64,000 bases of DNA, from contig CM061238.1 in the NCBI GenBank assembly GCA_030848705.1, positions 55,033,133 through 55,097,132 on the forward strand, in the 5' to 3' direction. This DNA is from Heracleum sosnowskyi. Taxonomy: Eukaryota; Streptophyta; Magnoliopsida; Apiales; Apiaceae. How positions within the stretch are numbered: position 1 is the stretch's first letter; each line of letters starts with the position of its first letter. Shown piece after piece: positions 24,007 through 33,899 of this stretch. Made by a program: the position numbers and the translations under genes. The notes under the pieces are model-generated. The model worked only from the letters and a program-made list of their open reading frames with translations, was not told the origin of the DNA and did not search any database.

Positions 24007-24553
24007 TGTTAGGCCGAATACACAATATAATCAAGTATGTATGAGAATAACAATAATTAATAACACTGTTTATGAATCAATTAAACTGTAATCTTATTAA
24101 CAGCTTCTCTCTTTATGATGTTAATGAATCATAAAGAGCTTCTAGGTTACACAAAAAATATCTCAATGATCGCATCCCTTCTAGGGATAACCTATCTGTG
24201 TTTATATAGTACACAGCTACATACAATCCTTCTCTAATTGATATTCCTACAAGTTAGCTATACAATTCATATCAATTAAGGATTGCTTCTTATCTTCTAT
24301 CCTGTTTCCTTAGCTGTATCAATATATTCTGCTTCTTTCCATCTTCAGAATGTATTGCTTCTAGAATCTTCAATTCTGCACCGACAGCTAATTCAACTAT
24401 CACCTTGTCAGACTTTAAATAAACTCTGACCGGCTTCCTTTAAACTCTTCACCCTATCAGAGTTTAACTAAACTCTGATCGGCTTCTGATAAACTCTTGT
24501 CAGTACCTGTTGCTTAAACACTGATAAACAAACATTAGCAATTATATCTAACA
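24007..24553 (-). repeat. 3' LTR of Sirevirus B
   Basis: 547 bp, TGTTAGGCCG to ATCTAACA, followed by the polypurine-tract complement ATCTCCCCCAAC. It includes an inverted pair of the family motif at 24457-24478 (TCAGAGTTT, 4 bases, AAACTCTGA). Confidence 0.95.
24456..24479. promoter_or_regulatory. Palindromic pair of the A/B family motif in the B LTR
   Basis: ATCAGAGTTT and its reverse complement separated by four bases form a 24-bp near-perfect palindrome. The identical copy lies in the 5' LTR. Repeated palindromic motifs in LTRs are a known general Sirevirus trait; the role is unproven. Confidence 0.6.
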
Positions 24554-24717
24554 ATCTCCCCCAACTTGTTCATAATAAAATGTACAAGTTAAACATATAA
24601 TTGATGATGTCAAAACCTTTTAACAAATGCAGTGTTTAACATATAACAGAGTTTAATTTAAAAACAGAGTTTAAATTTAACTTAGAATAGAAAATATTAA
24701 AAACTTACAGTCAGACT

Positions 24718-27700
24718 TTATTTGATTTCTTGAATATCAGGCACTGTCCTGAGATAATCAATTAGAAGTCTTCTTTCAGCCTTTTCCAGCTCTTCAACCA
24801 TGATTTCTTTCAGTTCCTTGAGTTCTGGATCAGATTCACCAGTCTGATAAATAGCAGCTCTCAGAGAATAGATGGAATTCTTCCTCATCTCATTCCCTAG
24901 CTTAATAAAATGTGCTTTATCAGATTCTAGATTGAATTCTAAGACTTTAACTCCCAGATCAGTCCTTAGTCTTGTACTGTTTATCTTCATTTCTATAACA
25001 TTTCCATAAGCATCTCTATACTTAGGAATGTATACCTTTGAAATTCCTCCTCCAAGCATCACCTTAGATCTTTGCATCTTTTGTCTGATAAATGTAGCAG
25101 CATTGTGAGTGTTTCTGTTTTTGACTTTTAACAAGTACAGAACATACTCCAATTCTTGATAAGATTTGAGATCTATATCAGACTCTGCAACTCTGTAAAC
25201 TCTTCCATCATTCATAAAATACAACAGAAAATCTTTCTTCAAACCCTTGTGAAATATCAATTGAACAGAGTCTAGCATATCAAGATTCTCTTGAGTAATA
25301 GTGCCAGATACTGCCAATGATGATTGATCTCCAGATCTGTTGTTTATTCTCTTCTCCCTATGTGAACCTAAACCAGCTTTATCAAAAGTTTCTTTTCCAA
25401 GTACAGTCCTGGTTTGAGAAAAATCCACAGGTTGAAGTGTCAGAGCTTCAGATAGTACAGGTCTTCTAAAAATACCTTGGAGTTGTGGAGCTAGCTGAGT
25501 TTGCACAGCTTGAGCCTTGTCAGAGGCTGGCTTAATTTCAATAGTATCATCAACTTGAGCAGCGTCAGAGGTTGATTTTGATAATCTTGTTTCAACTTGA
25601 GCAATGTCAGAGGTTGAATATTCTTTCTCCTTCAGGTTAGACTTTTCAATCATTTTGCCTTTACCCTTATCAGAGTTTCTAATCATAGGCCTCCTGGTGT
25701 ATTGTATACTCTGTTGAGTATTTTCTTTAATAATAATTCCAGTTTCTTTCTTTCTAGGAGCCTTGATTTCTTTCTTTTTGTATATCCCAGCTTCAAGATT
25801 CTTCCTGTGTTCTTCAGCAAGCATTTGCTCTTCAGCTTGGATATCTTCAATTGTAACATCTTTTCCGTGTTCTGCTATAAATAATTTAGCAGCAACTTCT
25901 TCATCAGTGCTAGGCTTATCAGTGTTTATCAAACTTTTGAGCCTTGAACCACTGGCAGAAATTACTTTTTCCTTACCAGAGTTTGATCTTCTCTCAGAGT
26001 TTGATCTTGATCTTGGTCTTAAGCCTAAACTCTTTTCAGATTCACCTCCCTTGCTTCCACCATCATTACCATCATCCCTCCGTCTCAGAGCTTGAGTGTC
26101 TTTGCATTTGTCACTTGGTACACTCTCCCCCTTTTTGACATCATCAGAAAGTAGTACTGATGTCAGCAACTCCAGAGCATTAGAAATTGAAGTTAGTTGA
26201 GCAGACATAGCAGTCTGATTCTCCTCAACTTTCGACAATCTAGAATTGAAAGTCTTTTGCTCTTTACACAAAGAGATGTATAGAGATTTGTCCTTCTGCT
26301 GTGTAAGCTCTCTTGTAGCTATATCATTCCTTAACCCTTCAATCATCTTATCAGAAGCATCAAAACGATTGTTTAATGATTTGATTTGAACAACAGTCGC
26401 TTTGAAATGACTGAGAAGTTCAGGATTTGAAATCTCTTTAACAGAGTTAGCAGTTAAATCAGCAGCCCTTTGTGAAGTGAAAATACAATCTGCTGCTGTC
26501 CAGTTGTTAAAGTACATCTCTTGAAAATGTTCTTCAGTAGCCCTATTGAACTCTCTTTCTTCATCAGAGTTGGCTTGAACGTCAGATATGTGTGTAGGTG
26601 AATGAGCAGGACTAGCATTAACATTGTCATCCTCTCTTGCAATCTCTTCAGGAACATGTTCAGCAGTGACTTCATCATTGACTTTCTCTGCAACAGTTTC
26701 AGGAATATCAGAGTTTGCTTTAGCAAGTACCTCTGCTTCTCGCTGAACAATGTCAACAACTGATTGTTGTAGAGCTTCAAGAACAAGAGCATCTTCAGAG
26801 TTTGAAACAAACTCTGCTGCTACAGGAACATTCTCTGTTGCATCAGCAGATTCAGCAACAGCTTCTGTAGGATGATCAATTCTAATCTGATCAACTTCCT
26901 CACCGTTCTCAAAATCAAGAGAAATGATTTCTGTGTGGGAAGCAATAGTTTCTACCAATTCTGTAGTAGCTTGATCAGCTTCTCTTACATTTTCTTCAAG
27001 ATCAAAAATTCTGCTGTCAGAATGAGCAGCAGCTTCCTCAACTACATCATTAGCATTTGATGTAGGAGCTTCTCTATCAAAATCCATTTCAATATCATCA
27101 GTATTTAGCCTGTCTTGATTGACAGCTTCTGGATTTGCAGCTTCCTCCTGAACAAAAGCTTCAGGAGCTTCATTTTCCTCAGGAACTTTGTTCATATTTG
27201 CAATAATATCACCAAAAAGTTGATTAGCAACTAATCTTCTCTTTCTCTGATGAAGATTTTCTTCATCAGCTTCAGTATCTGAGTCTGCAACAGAATCAGC
27301 AGCAACAGTCTTTGGTCGTTGGGCACAGCATCAACATTTGATACCTCAGCTTCAGGTTGTTGCAAGTTAGACTTAACTGCTCGAACTTTAGATCTCTTTG
27401 ACCTCTGTGGTTGAAATACAGAAGGTCCAGCTTCAGCAGTTGAGACATTTTGCTGTTGTAAGTTGTCAAGAAATTGTTGCACAGAAGCAGGTAACATTAA
27501 AGGACCAACTTCTCCTTTCTTGTTGTCCTTGTTGATAAGATCAGAGAATATACGTTTGTGTAATTTAAACGAAAGAATTACATCCTCATCTAAAATCTCA
27601 ACATCAGGGCAGCAATGATTGAATATCAATTGACAAAACCTAGAGAAGTAAACAACATTTCTATTCTCTAGCATTTTCTCACCAATATTAGTTAAAACTA

Positions 27701-28256
27701 ATCTAGCAACATCAAATTGACTGCCATAGAGAAGAGAATACCCGATCTGTAAACTATCAGTGGGAATTGCATCCCAGTTTGTGCACTTTTTCCCGAACGC
27801 TCTTGTAATGCAGTCGAAAAAGAAACTCCATTCCTTTCTCAAGAGCGGTCGCTTCAATTGACCAATCTTAGTCAGTGGTCCAGAGTAACCTATTTCTCGC
27901 ATCATTCTAACTAACTCAGAATCTCCAACAGCAACTGTGAACGAATTGAAATCTTCAAGACCCAAAGCATCACGAACAGTAGTAGGAGTAACAGCATAGT
28001 CATTGTCCTCATATTGAAAAATGATAGATGGAGATCCAGACTCTCCTCCATTATCATACACACCTGTCTGCCAAAAAGATTTGATTTGTGTTGCAGACAG
28101 CTTCGACGGTGCGGTGAGAGCAGTGCCAATATCAGAGTTTGACAAGAAACTCTGAATCAAATGAAACGCCTCCGGTGCGTTCTCATTTGCTACAGGAGCG
28201 GAGTAGTTATTTGGGACAAATTCTAATTCAGAAGCAATAAACGCTGTAGTTGCCAT
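24718..28256 (-). pseudogene. ORF3 of Sirevirus B, one frameshift
   Basis: Starts at ATG 28256 (MATTAFIASELEF) and follows the A ORF3 with strong similarity. Near 27320 the frame shifts: the first part runs on to a stop at 27231, while the homologous frame continues as RKRRLVANQLFGD into a second open part ending at 24718. The shift is equivalent to loss of one base. The C-terminal domain (VLEFNLESDKA, RAAIYQTGESDPELKELK) is intact. The coding sequence carries many TCAGAGTTT motifs on the plus strand. It could be a true mutation or, since everything else is intact, a sequencing error. Confidence 0.85.
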
Positions 28257-28687
28257 TTGTAAGATTTGAAAACAAAAAGTACAGGGCTTTGAAAGTGTTT
28301 GAGTGTTTGTGTGTGAGTAAAATGTTATGAGAAGATGAAATGCGTAAAAGATTGAATCGTGTGTATGTAGTGTATTAAATAATAACTGTAAAGATTAGAA
28401 GTATGTTAGTGGGACAGATGTCAAACGTGAATACGCTGACAGCTGTATCTAACAACTTCCTATACACACGTGCAAACGTGGAGACACCTGTCATCACATA
28501 TAACACTCAAAATATTCGTTAAAAAAAAATCAATAATAATAAAATTATCAATTTAAATAATAAAGTACAAAGAACTCAACAGTCAAAATAATAATGACTG
28601 TCTCGAAACTCCGCACCTTAGTATCCCAAGCGCTTCGAAAACCTTTCAATCTCCAAGAAAAACCTTTCAGATACCCTGTTTGAATGC

Positions 28688-28695
28688 TTTAAATA
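28688..28695 (+). promoter_or_regulatory. TATA-like box before the antisense ORF
   Basis: TTTAAATA on the plus strand, 52 bases before the ATG at 28747. The spacing fits a plant core promoter with a short leader. The ATG context is CCAAAATGGCT, a good plant start context. Confidence 0.4.
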
Positions 28696-28746
28696 CCAAA
28701 GCAATGTAACAACAGGCTTCATATCTTAAACTTACTATACACCAAA

Positions 28747-29139
28747 ATGGCTGGAACTTTCGAATTCCTGGATGTGGAAGAGTTTTTGAACATGAACTGG
28801 CAGCAACAAGAAAACTATCTTATCGATGAGTTTCTTGTTCTCTCATTCTTGAATGATGAAGGCCTTATCGTAGATGATGAAATAGCCGAAGGGCCTTTCT
28901 CCAACCCTCATGTATACATCTTCCGTCCAGGGCCATATGATGCACCAATCCTCGCAGATGAAGATGCCATGGAGATCTGCTTCATGCTTTTTCAACTGAG
29001 TTTCTTGTCGGGTTCAAAAGAAAACCTCTTCTTAGAATCCTGCAAGCTGCAAAGCAGAAAGAGATCCCGAGAAGATGATGATGATGATTCATCATTAGGA
29101 GGATTTCAAACTATCCCAAATGGTATAATGACCAGATGA
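28747..29139 (+). CDS. Antisense ORF inside Sirevirus B, 130 aa, function unknown
   Basis: A plus-strand ORF opposite to the direction of the element, lying between pol and ORF3. It starts MAGTFEFLDVEEFLNMNW, is acidic, and has a basic cluster RKRSRE followed by a run of Asp near the C-terminus, which could act as a nuclear localisation signal. No membrane segment or known domain is apparent to me. A TATA-like box lies 52 bases upstream, and AATGAA with T-rich stretches lies about 200 bases downstream. The surrounding segment is absent from A and from the much shorter spacers of C and E, so it is either a family-specific accessory gene or captured sequence. Coding status is not proven. Confidence 0.5.
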   Translation: MAGTFEFLDVEEFLNMNWQQQENYLIDEFLVLSFLNDEGLIVDDEIAEGPFSNPHVYIFRPGPYDAPILADEDAMEICFMLFQLSFLSGSKENLFLESCKLQSRKRSREDDDDDSSLGGFQTIPNGIMTR

Positions 29140-29918
29140 GCAACTGGGTAGCTATCATCAGAAGTAGTAGAGCACAATAGCTTCTGGCTCTAGCTCTTCT
29201 GCTTCGATGTTGGATAGCATTCAAGTACTTGTCCTGGTTAAATAGATTTTCTCTTTTGTAACCATAGTGATTAGTATGTACCAGAAAGATTAGCTAAGCA
29301 TGAGTATGTAATTGACTGAATGTAACAGAGTTTGAATCAATTAATGAAAAAGACTCATTTTATTGCTTTACTTTCAGTATTATCAATTTTACCTAGTAAT
29401 TGGAAAGACAAAAAAACTTTAACCAATTAACTAACATACTCAGCAGCAATACAAATCACAAACAGGACTTAATAAACATACTCAATAACATTGGTCAATC
29501 ACTATCAAACAAGTTCTATCTTTTCTCTGTTCAATCACACTTTTTCGAAAAACAAATGACTAAGCCCAAAATCATAAACTGTCTGAAACAAGGAAATTAT
29601 TTTAACCATCAGAGATTAAAATAAAGTAACCTCGGCGTATTTCACACAAAACATCAGTGTTTACCATTTGTCCTTCTTTGTCAATTAAACTCTTTTCTCA
29701 ATCTGTACAGTTGTGAAAATATGTGTGTGTAGTAGCAGAGTTTACCGAAATCAGTATTTAGACCATCTCAAAGTGCATAAAATCCACAATCTAAAGTAGT
29801 AAAAACTGGTTGCCTAAACTCTCATGTATAACATAAAATCTGATTTTATATCTAAACTCTGTATTACTGATATCCTTTCATTTGGATATGTCTTTTATTT
29901 TTCACCCCCTTTATTAAT

Positions 29919-29950
<32 letters not shown>

Positions 29951-29952
29951 TT

Positions 29953-30250
29953 CCAGTAATCAGTGGTTGGCACTAGTCACCAAAAATCAAAGATTTTAGC
30001 CCTTATTTCATACAATAAGTTCCTGGATCGTCCTAGGCACAACATGATCTCAAAGGAATTTGTGCTCTGTTTGGCATCTTTTGAATTTGAGGGTGAATTA
30101 TTTGAAATTAATAATCAGAGTTTAGACTTTTTATCAGTAAATATAATTAACTTATGAGAGAAAATGCAAACAGCTAATACAGACTCAGTGTATAGGATCA
30201 ATAAACTAAGAGATGCTATAAATATTGAGACAGTATCATGCTGTGTTAGC
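29953..30250. promoter_or_regulatory. Conserved non-coding blocks, B copy
   Basis: Matches A 16683-16980 almost exactly in two blocks. It contains GGATCGTCCTAGG and, in the second block, TATAAATA on the plus strand. Confidence 0.4.
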
Positions 30251-30571
30251 TTACTGCACATTTTTGAGATCAGAGTCTATACAACTCTTAAGGATTCACA
30301 GTTACTTACTGAGAATTATGCTTCATACAAATTTCTTCATTGGTCCATATGTTTCAGACAAAATTACAATCAGAGTATAGCATTTAAACTGTAATTATCA
30401 GAGTATGACCAACTGAGTTTATCTTCAGAGTATGCTTTCAGAGTATGACTAACACTTCACAGAGTTTATCATCAGAGTTTAACATGCTGGTTCACATAAC
30501 AGTTAACACATGCAAGGAATCATGAGCAACAAGAATTAAACATGTATAAATTTTGAGTCTGACCCGTATCT

Positions 30572-33500
30572 CTAGTCAGAACCAGAGATCATTCCAAGTT
30601 CATTTACCAATCTTGTAAAAGTAGCTTCACTCAAAGGTTTGGTGAAGATATCTGCAAGTTGTTGGTCTGTAGACACAAAATGAAGCTCAATATTCCCTTC
30701 TTCCACATGTTCTCTGATAAAATGATATCTTATGCTGATGTGCATGGTCATGGAATGCTGTACTGGATTTCCTGTCATAGCAATAGCACTTTGGTTATCA
30801 CAGAAAATAGGTATTCTAGAGTACCTTAATCCATAATCCAGCAATTGATTCTTCATCCATAAAATCTGTGCACAACAGCTACCAGCTGCTATATACTCTG
30901 CTTCAGCTGTGGATGTAGAAATTGATTTCTGTTTCTTACTGTACCAAGAAACCAATCTGTCACCTAAAAATTGACAGCTTCCACTTGTACTTTTTCTGTC
31001 TATCTTACAGCCTGCAAAATCTGCATCAGAGTAACCAATCAACTTAAACTCTGATTCTCTAGGATACCACAAACCCAAGGTTATGGTGCCTTTGAGATAT
31101 TTGAAAATCCTTTTTACAGCTGTTAGATGAGGCTCTCTAGGATCTGCTTGAAATCTTGCACAAAGACATGTTGCATACATGATATCAGGTCTACTTGCTG
31201 TAAGATACAGTAAAGACCCTATCATTCCTCTGTAGTTAGTCATATCTACTGAGGCTCCTGTGTCTTTGTCAAGCTTCGTTGCTGTAGCCATGGGAGTTGT
31301 TGCAGATGAACTATCAAGCATACCAAATTTCTTTAGAAGATTTCTGGTATACTTTGCTTGATTGATAAAAATCCCATCATCTGTTTGCTTGACCTGTAAG
31401 CCTAGAAAATAACTAAGCTCTCCCATCATGCTCATTTGATACCTGGATTGCATAAGCTTTGCAAACTTCTTACAAAGTTTGTCATTAGTAGATCCAAAAA
31501 TAATATCATCTACATAAATTTGAACTAACAGCAAATCATCACCAGAATTGAAATAAAACAAGGTTTTATCAATTGTACCTCTTGTGAACCCACTTTCTAA
31601 AAGAAATTGAGCAAGAGTTTCATACCATGCTCTTGGTGCTTGCTTTAGTCCATATAATGCCTTGTCAAGCCTGTAGACATAATCTGGATGCTTGGGATCT
31701 ACAAATCCTGGTGGTTGTTCAACAAATACCTCTTCTTCAAGCTTCCCATTGAGAAAAGCACTTTTCACATCCATCTGAAAGACTTTAAACTTCTTGTGTG
31801 CAGCATAGGCCAGAAAAATCCTTATGGCCTCCAGTCTTGCAACTGGAGCAAAGGTTTCATCATAGTCAATTCCTTCCTGTTGTGAATAACCTTTTGCCAC
31901 AAGTCTAGCCTTATTCCTTGTAATCACACCATCACTGTCAGTCTTGTTTCTAAAAACCCACTTTGTACCTACAATTGATCTGTTCTTTGGTCTAGGTACA
32001 AGTGTCCAGACTTCATTTCTTTCAAATTCATTTAACTCTTCTTGCATTGCTGTAATCCAATTAGCATCTTGAAGAGCTTCCTCCACTTTCTTTGGTTCAG
32101 TTTGAGACAAGAAAGCATGATACAGACACTCATTATTTGTTGCACTTCTGGTTCTTACACCAGCATCAGGATCTCCAATTATGAGATCAGGTGTGTGTGC
32201 CTGTGTCCACTTTCTTGCTGATGGTAAGTGGTTTCTTGCATCATTGTTGGATCCTCCCCCTTGATCCATGCTCTCCTGATTCATATGTTGACTTTCTACA
32301 TTCTCTGAGGCTCCCCCTGAATTTGATGACTCAGAGTTTGAATTGTCAGAGTTTGAATCAGTTTCCTCAACTGACTCACTTGCTGTGTCATGTTGAGCTT
32401 CTTCACGCTCCCCCTCAACTGGTTCTCTATTTTGTTCAATTTGAGAATTATTAGTTTCTCCAGTATTTACCAGTAGAGGTTCAGAGTATGCTTCGTCAGA
32501 GTTTGTCAACCCTGCTTCATCAGAGTTTATATCATCAGAGAATAGATCTTCGTTTTCAAAACGTAGTTGATCATATCCATCCTTGTCTTCAAGTCCAATT
32601 ATTTTCTTGTCATCAAATGACACATGTATGGATTCCATGATCACTTTAGTTCTTAGATTGTAAACTCTGAATGCTTTTGTTGACAGTGGATAGCCAACAA
32701 AAATTCCTTCATCAGCTTTTAACTCGAACTTTGTCAACTGTTCAGGATGAGTCTTCAACACAAAGCATTTGCATCCAAATATATGAAAATATTTCAAATT
32801 TGGCTTCTTATTTTTCACCATCTCATATGGTGTTTTCCCTTGCTTGTTGATCAGTGTAGCATTTTGAGTAAAACAAGCAGTTTGAACAGCTTCTGCCCAG
32901 AAGTATGTTGGTAATTTTGCTTCTTCAAGCATAGTTCTGGCTGCTTCAATTAAAGTTCTGTTCTTTCTTTCAACTACACCATTTTGCTGTGGAGTGCCAG
33001 GTGCAGAAAATTCTTGTTTCACCCCTCTTTCCTTGCAGAAAGCTTCCATGAATGAATTTCTGAATTCAGTTCCATTATCACTCCTTATTATTTTGACTTT
33101 GTGCTGTGATCCTTTGTCCAGTAGATTTACATGATCCATTAGAATTTGAGCAGTTTCATCCTTCTTTGACAAGAAATACACCCATGTATATCTAGTATAT
33201 TCATCAACAATTACTAGAGCATATTTCTTTCTGCCCATTGACATTATATTCACTGGTCCAAAGAGATCAACATGTAGAAGATGATAAGGTTCCACCACTG
33301 AAGATTCAGACTTGCTTTTGAAAGATGACTTCCTTTGTTTGGCCTTTTGACAGGAATCACATAGGCCATTTAGACTGAGTGTTGATTTTGGGAGTCCTCT
33401 TACAAGATCCTTTCTTATCAGCTCATTAATGTTGTTCAAATTGAGATGAGAGAGCTTTTTATGCCAATTCCAACTCTCTTCATTTGACATTCTTGCAGTC

Positions 33501-33886
33501 AGACACACTGTTTTTCCATCAGAGTTTGTTACCAAACTTGCTTCATAAATATTGTTGCGCCTGTGTCCAACTAGAACAACTTTTCCAGTAGATTTACTGA
33601 TAACTTCACAGTATTCACTATGAAAATCTACATGGTTTCCTCTGTCACAGATTTGACTCACAGATAACAGATTGTGCTTGAGTCCTGAGACTAGAGCTAC
33701 ATTTGTGATGATGACACCTCCAAGATTAATGTTGCCATATCCCAGAGTATGTCCTACGTTGCCATCTCCATAGGAAACTTTTGGGCCATCCTTCTCCACA
33801 AAGTCTGATAGCAGGGCTTTATTTCCAGTCATATGTCCTGAGCATCCACTGTCCAAGATAAGTGTGCTTTTTATTATACCCTGCAA
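30572..33886 (-). CDS. pol of Sirevirus B, open frame of 1104 codons
   Basis: Encodes all copia enzymes in copia order. Protease active site LDSGCSG (Asp12); integrase zinc finger WHKKLSH with CDSC (about 142-179); integrase core Asp207, Asp270 and Glu306, giving DD35E spacing; acidic spacer about 430-560 with NSD repeats; reverse transcriptase MDVKSAFLNG (705) and YVDDIIFG (791); RNase H GYSDADFAG and AEAEYIAAGS; tail LADIFTKPLSEATF. There is no stop or frameshift. The frame begins with TTG and has no ATG near its start, so expression must use gag-pol frameshifting or splicing; GATTGCAG sits right at the start. It drives cDNA synthesis and integration in the virus-like particle and nucleus. 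Confidence 0.93.
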   Translation of the reverse strand: MQGIIKSTLILDSGCSGHMTGNKALLSDFVEKDGPKVSYGDGNVGHTLGYGNINLGGVIITNVALVSGLKHNLLSVSQICDRGNHVDFHSEYCEVISKSTGKVVLVGHRRNNIYEASLVTNSDGKTVCLTARMSNEESWNWHKKLSHLNLNNINELIRKDLVRGLPKSTLSLNGLCDSCQKAKQRKSSFKSKSESSVVEPYHLLHVDLFGPVNIMSMGRKKYALVIVDEYTRYTWVYFLSKKDETAQILMDHVNLLDKGSQHKVKIIRSDNGTEFRNSFMEAFCKERGVKQEFSAPGTPQQNGVVERKNRTLIEAARTMLEEAKLPTYFWAEAVQTACFTQNATLINKQGKTPYEMVKNKKPNLKYFHIFGCKCFVLKTHPEQLTKFELKADEGIFVGYPLSTKAFRVYNLRTKVIMESIHVSFDDKKIIGLEDKDGYDQLRFENEDLFSDDINSDEAGLTNSDEAYSEPLLVNTGETNNSQIEQNREPVEGEREEAQHDTASESVEETDSNSDNSNSESSNSGGASENVESQHMNQESMDQGGGSNNDARNHLPSARKWTQAHTPDLIIGDPDAGVRTRSATNNECLYHAFLSQTEPKKVEEALQDANWITAMQEELNEFERNEVWTLVPRPKNRSIVGTKWVFRNKTDSDGVITRNKARLVAKGYSQQEGIDYDETFAPVARLEAIRIFLAYAAHKKFKVFQMDVKSAFLNGKLEEEVFVEQPPGFVDPKHPDYVYRLDKALYGLKQAPRAWYETLAQFLLESGFTRGTIDKTLFYFNSGDDLLLVQIYVDDIIFGSTNDKLCKKFAKLMQSRYQMSMMGELSYFLGLQVKQTDDGIFINQAKYTRNLLKKFGMLDSSSATTPMATATKLDKDTGASVDMTNYRGMIGSLLYLTASRPDIMYATCLCARFQADPREPHLTAVKRIFKYLKGTITLGLWYPRESEFKLIGYSDADFAGCKIDRKSTSGSCQFLGDRLVSWYSKKQKSISTSTAEAEYIAAGSCCAQILWMKNQLLDYGLRYSRIPIFCDNQSAIAMTGNPVQHSMTMHISIRYHFIREHVEEGNIELHFVSTDQQLADIFTKPLSEATFTRLVNELGMISGSD

Positions 33887-33899
33887 TCACAAACAAACA

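Larger units (their letters stand above)
28257..30571. other. Spacer between pol and ORF3 of Sirevirus B
   Basis: About 2.3 kb, against 1.28 kb in A. The extra part (about 28520-29490) holds the antisense ORF. The rest is AT-rich and includes a poly-T tract of about 27 bases near 29920-29946 and conserved blocks at 29953-30065 and 30166-30250. Confidence 0.7.

Noticed and set aside
23930..24034. Extension of the E ORF3 frame upstream of the ATG at 23929
   Set aside because: The part beyond 24007 lies in the LTR of B and is chance reading frame.
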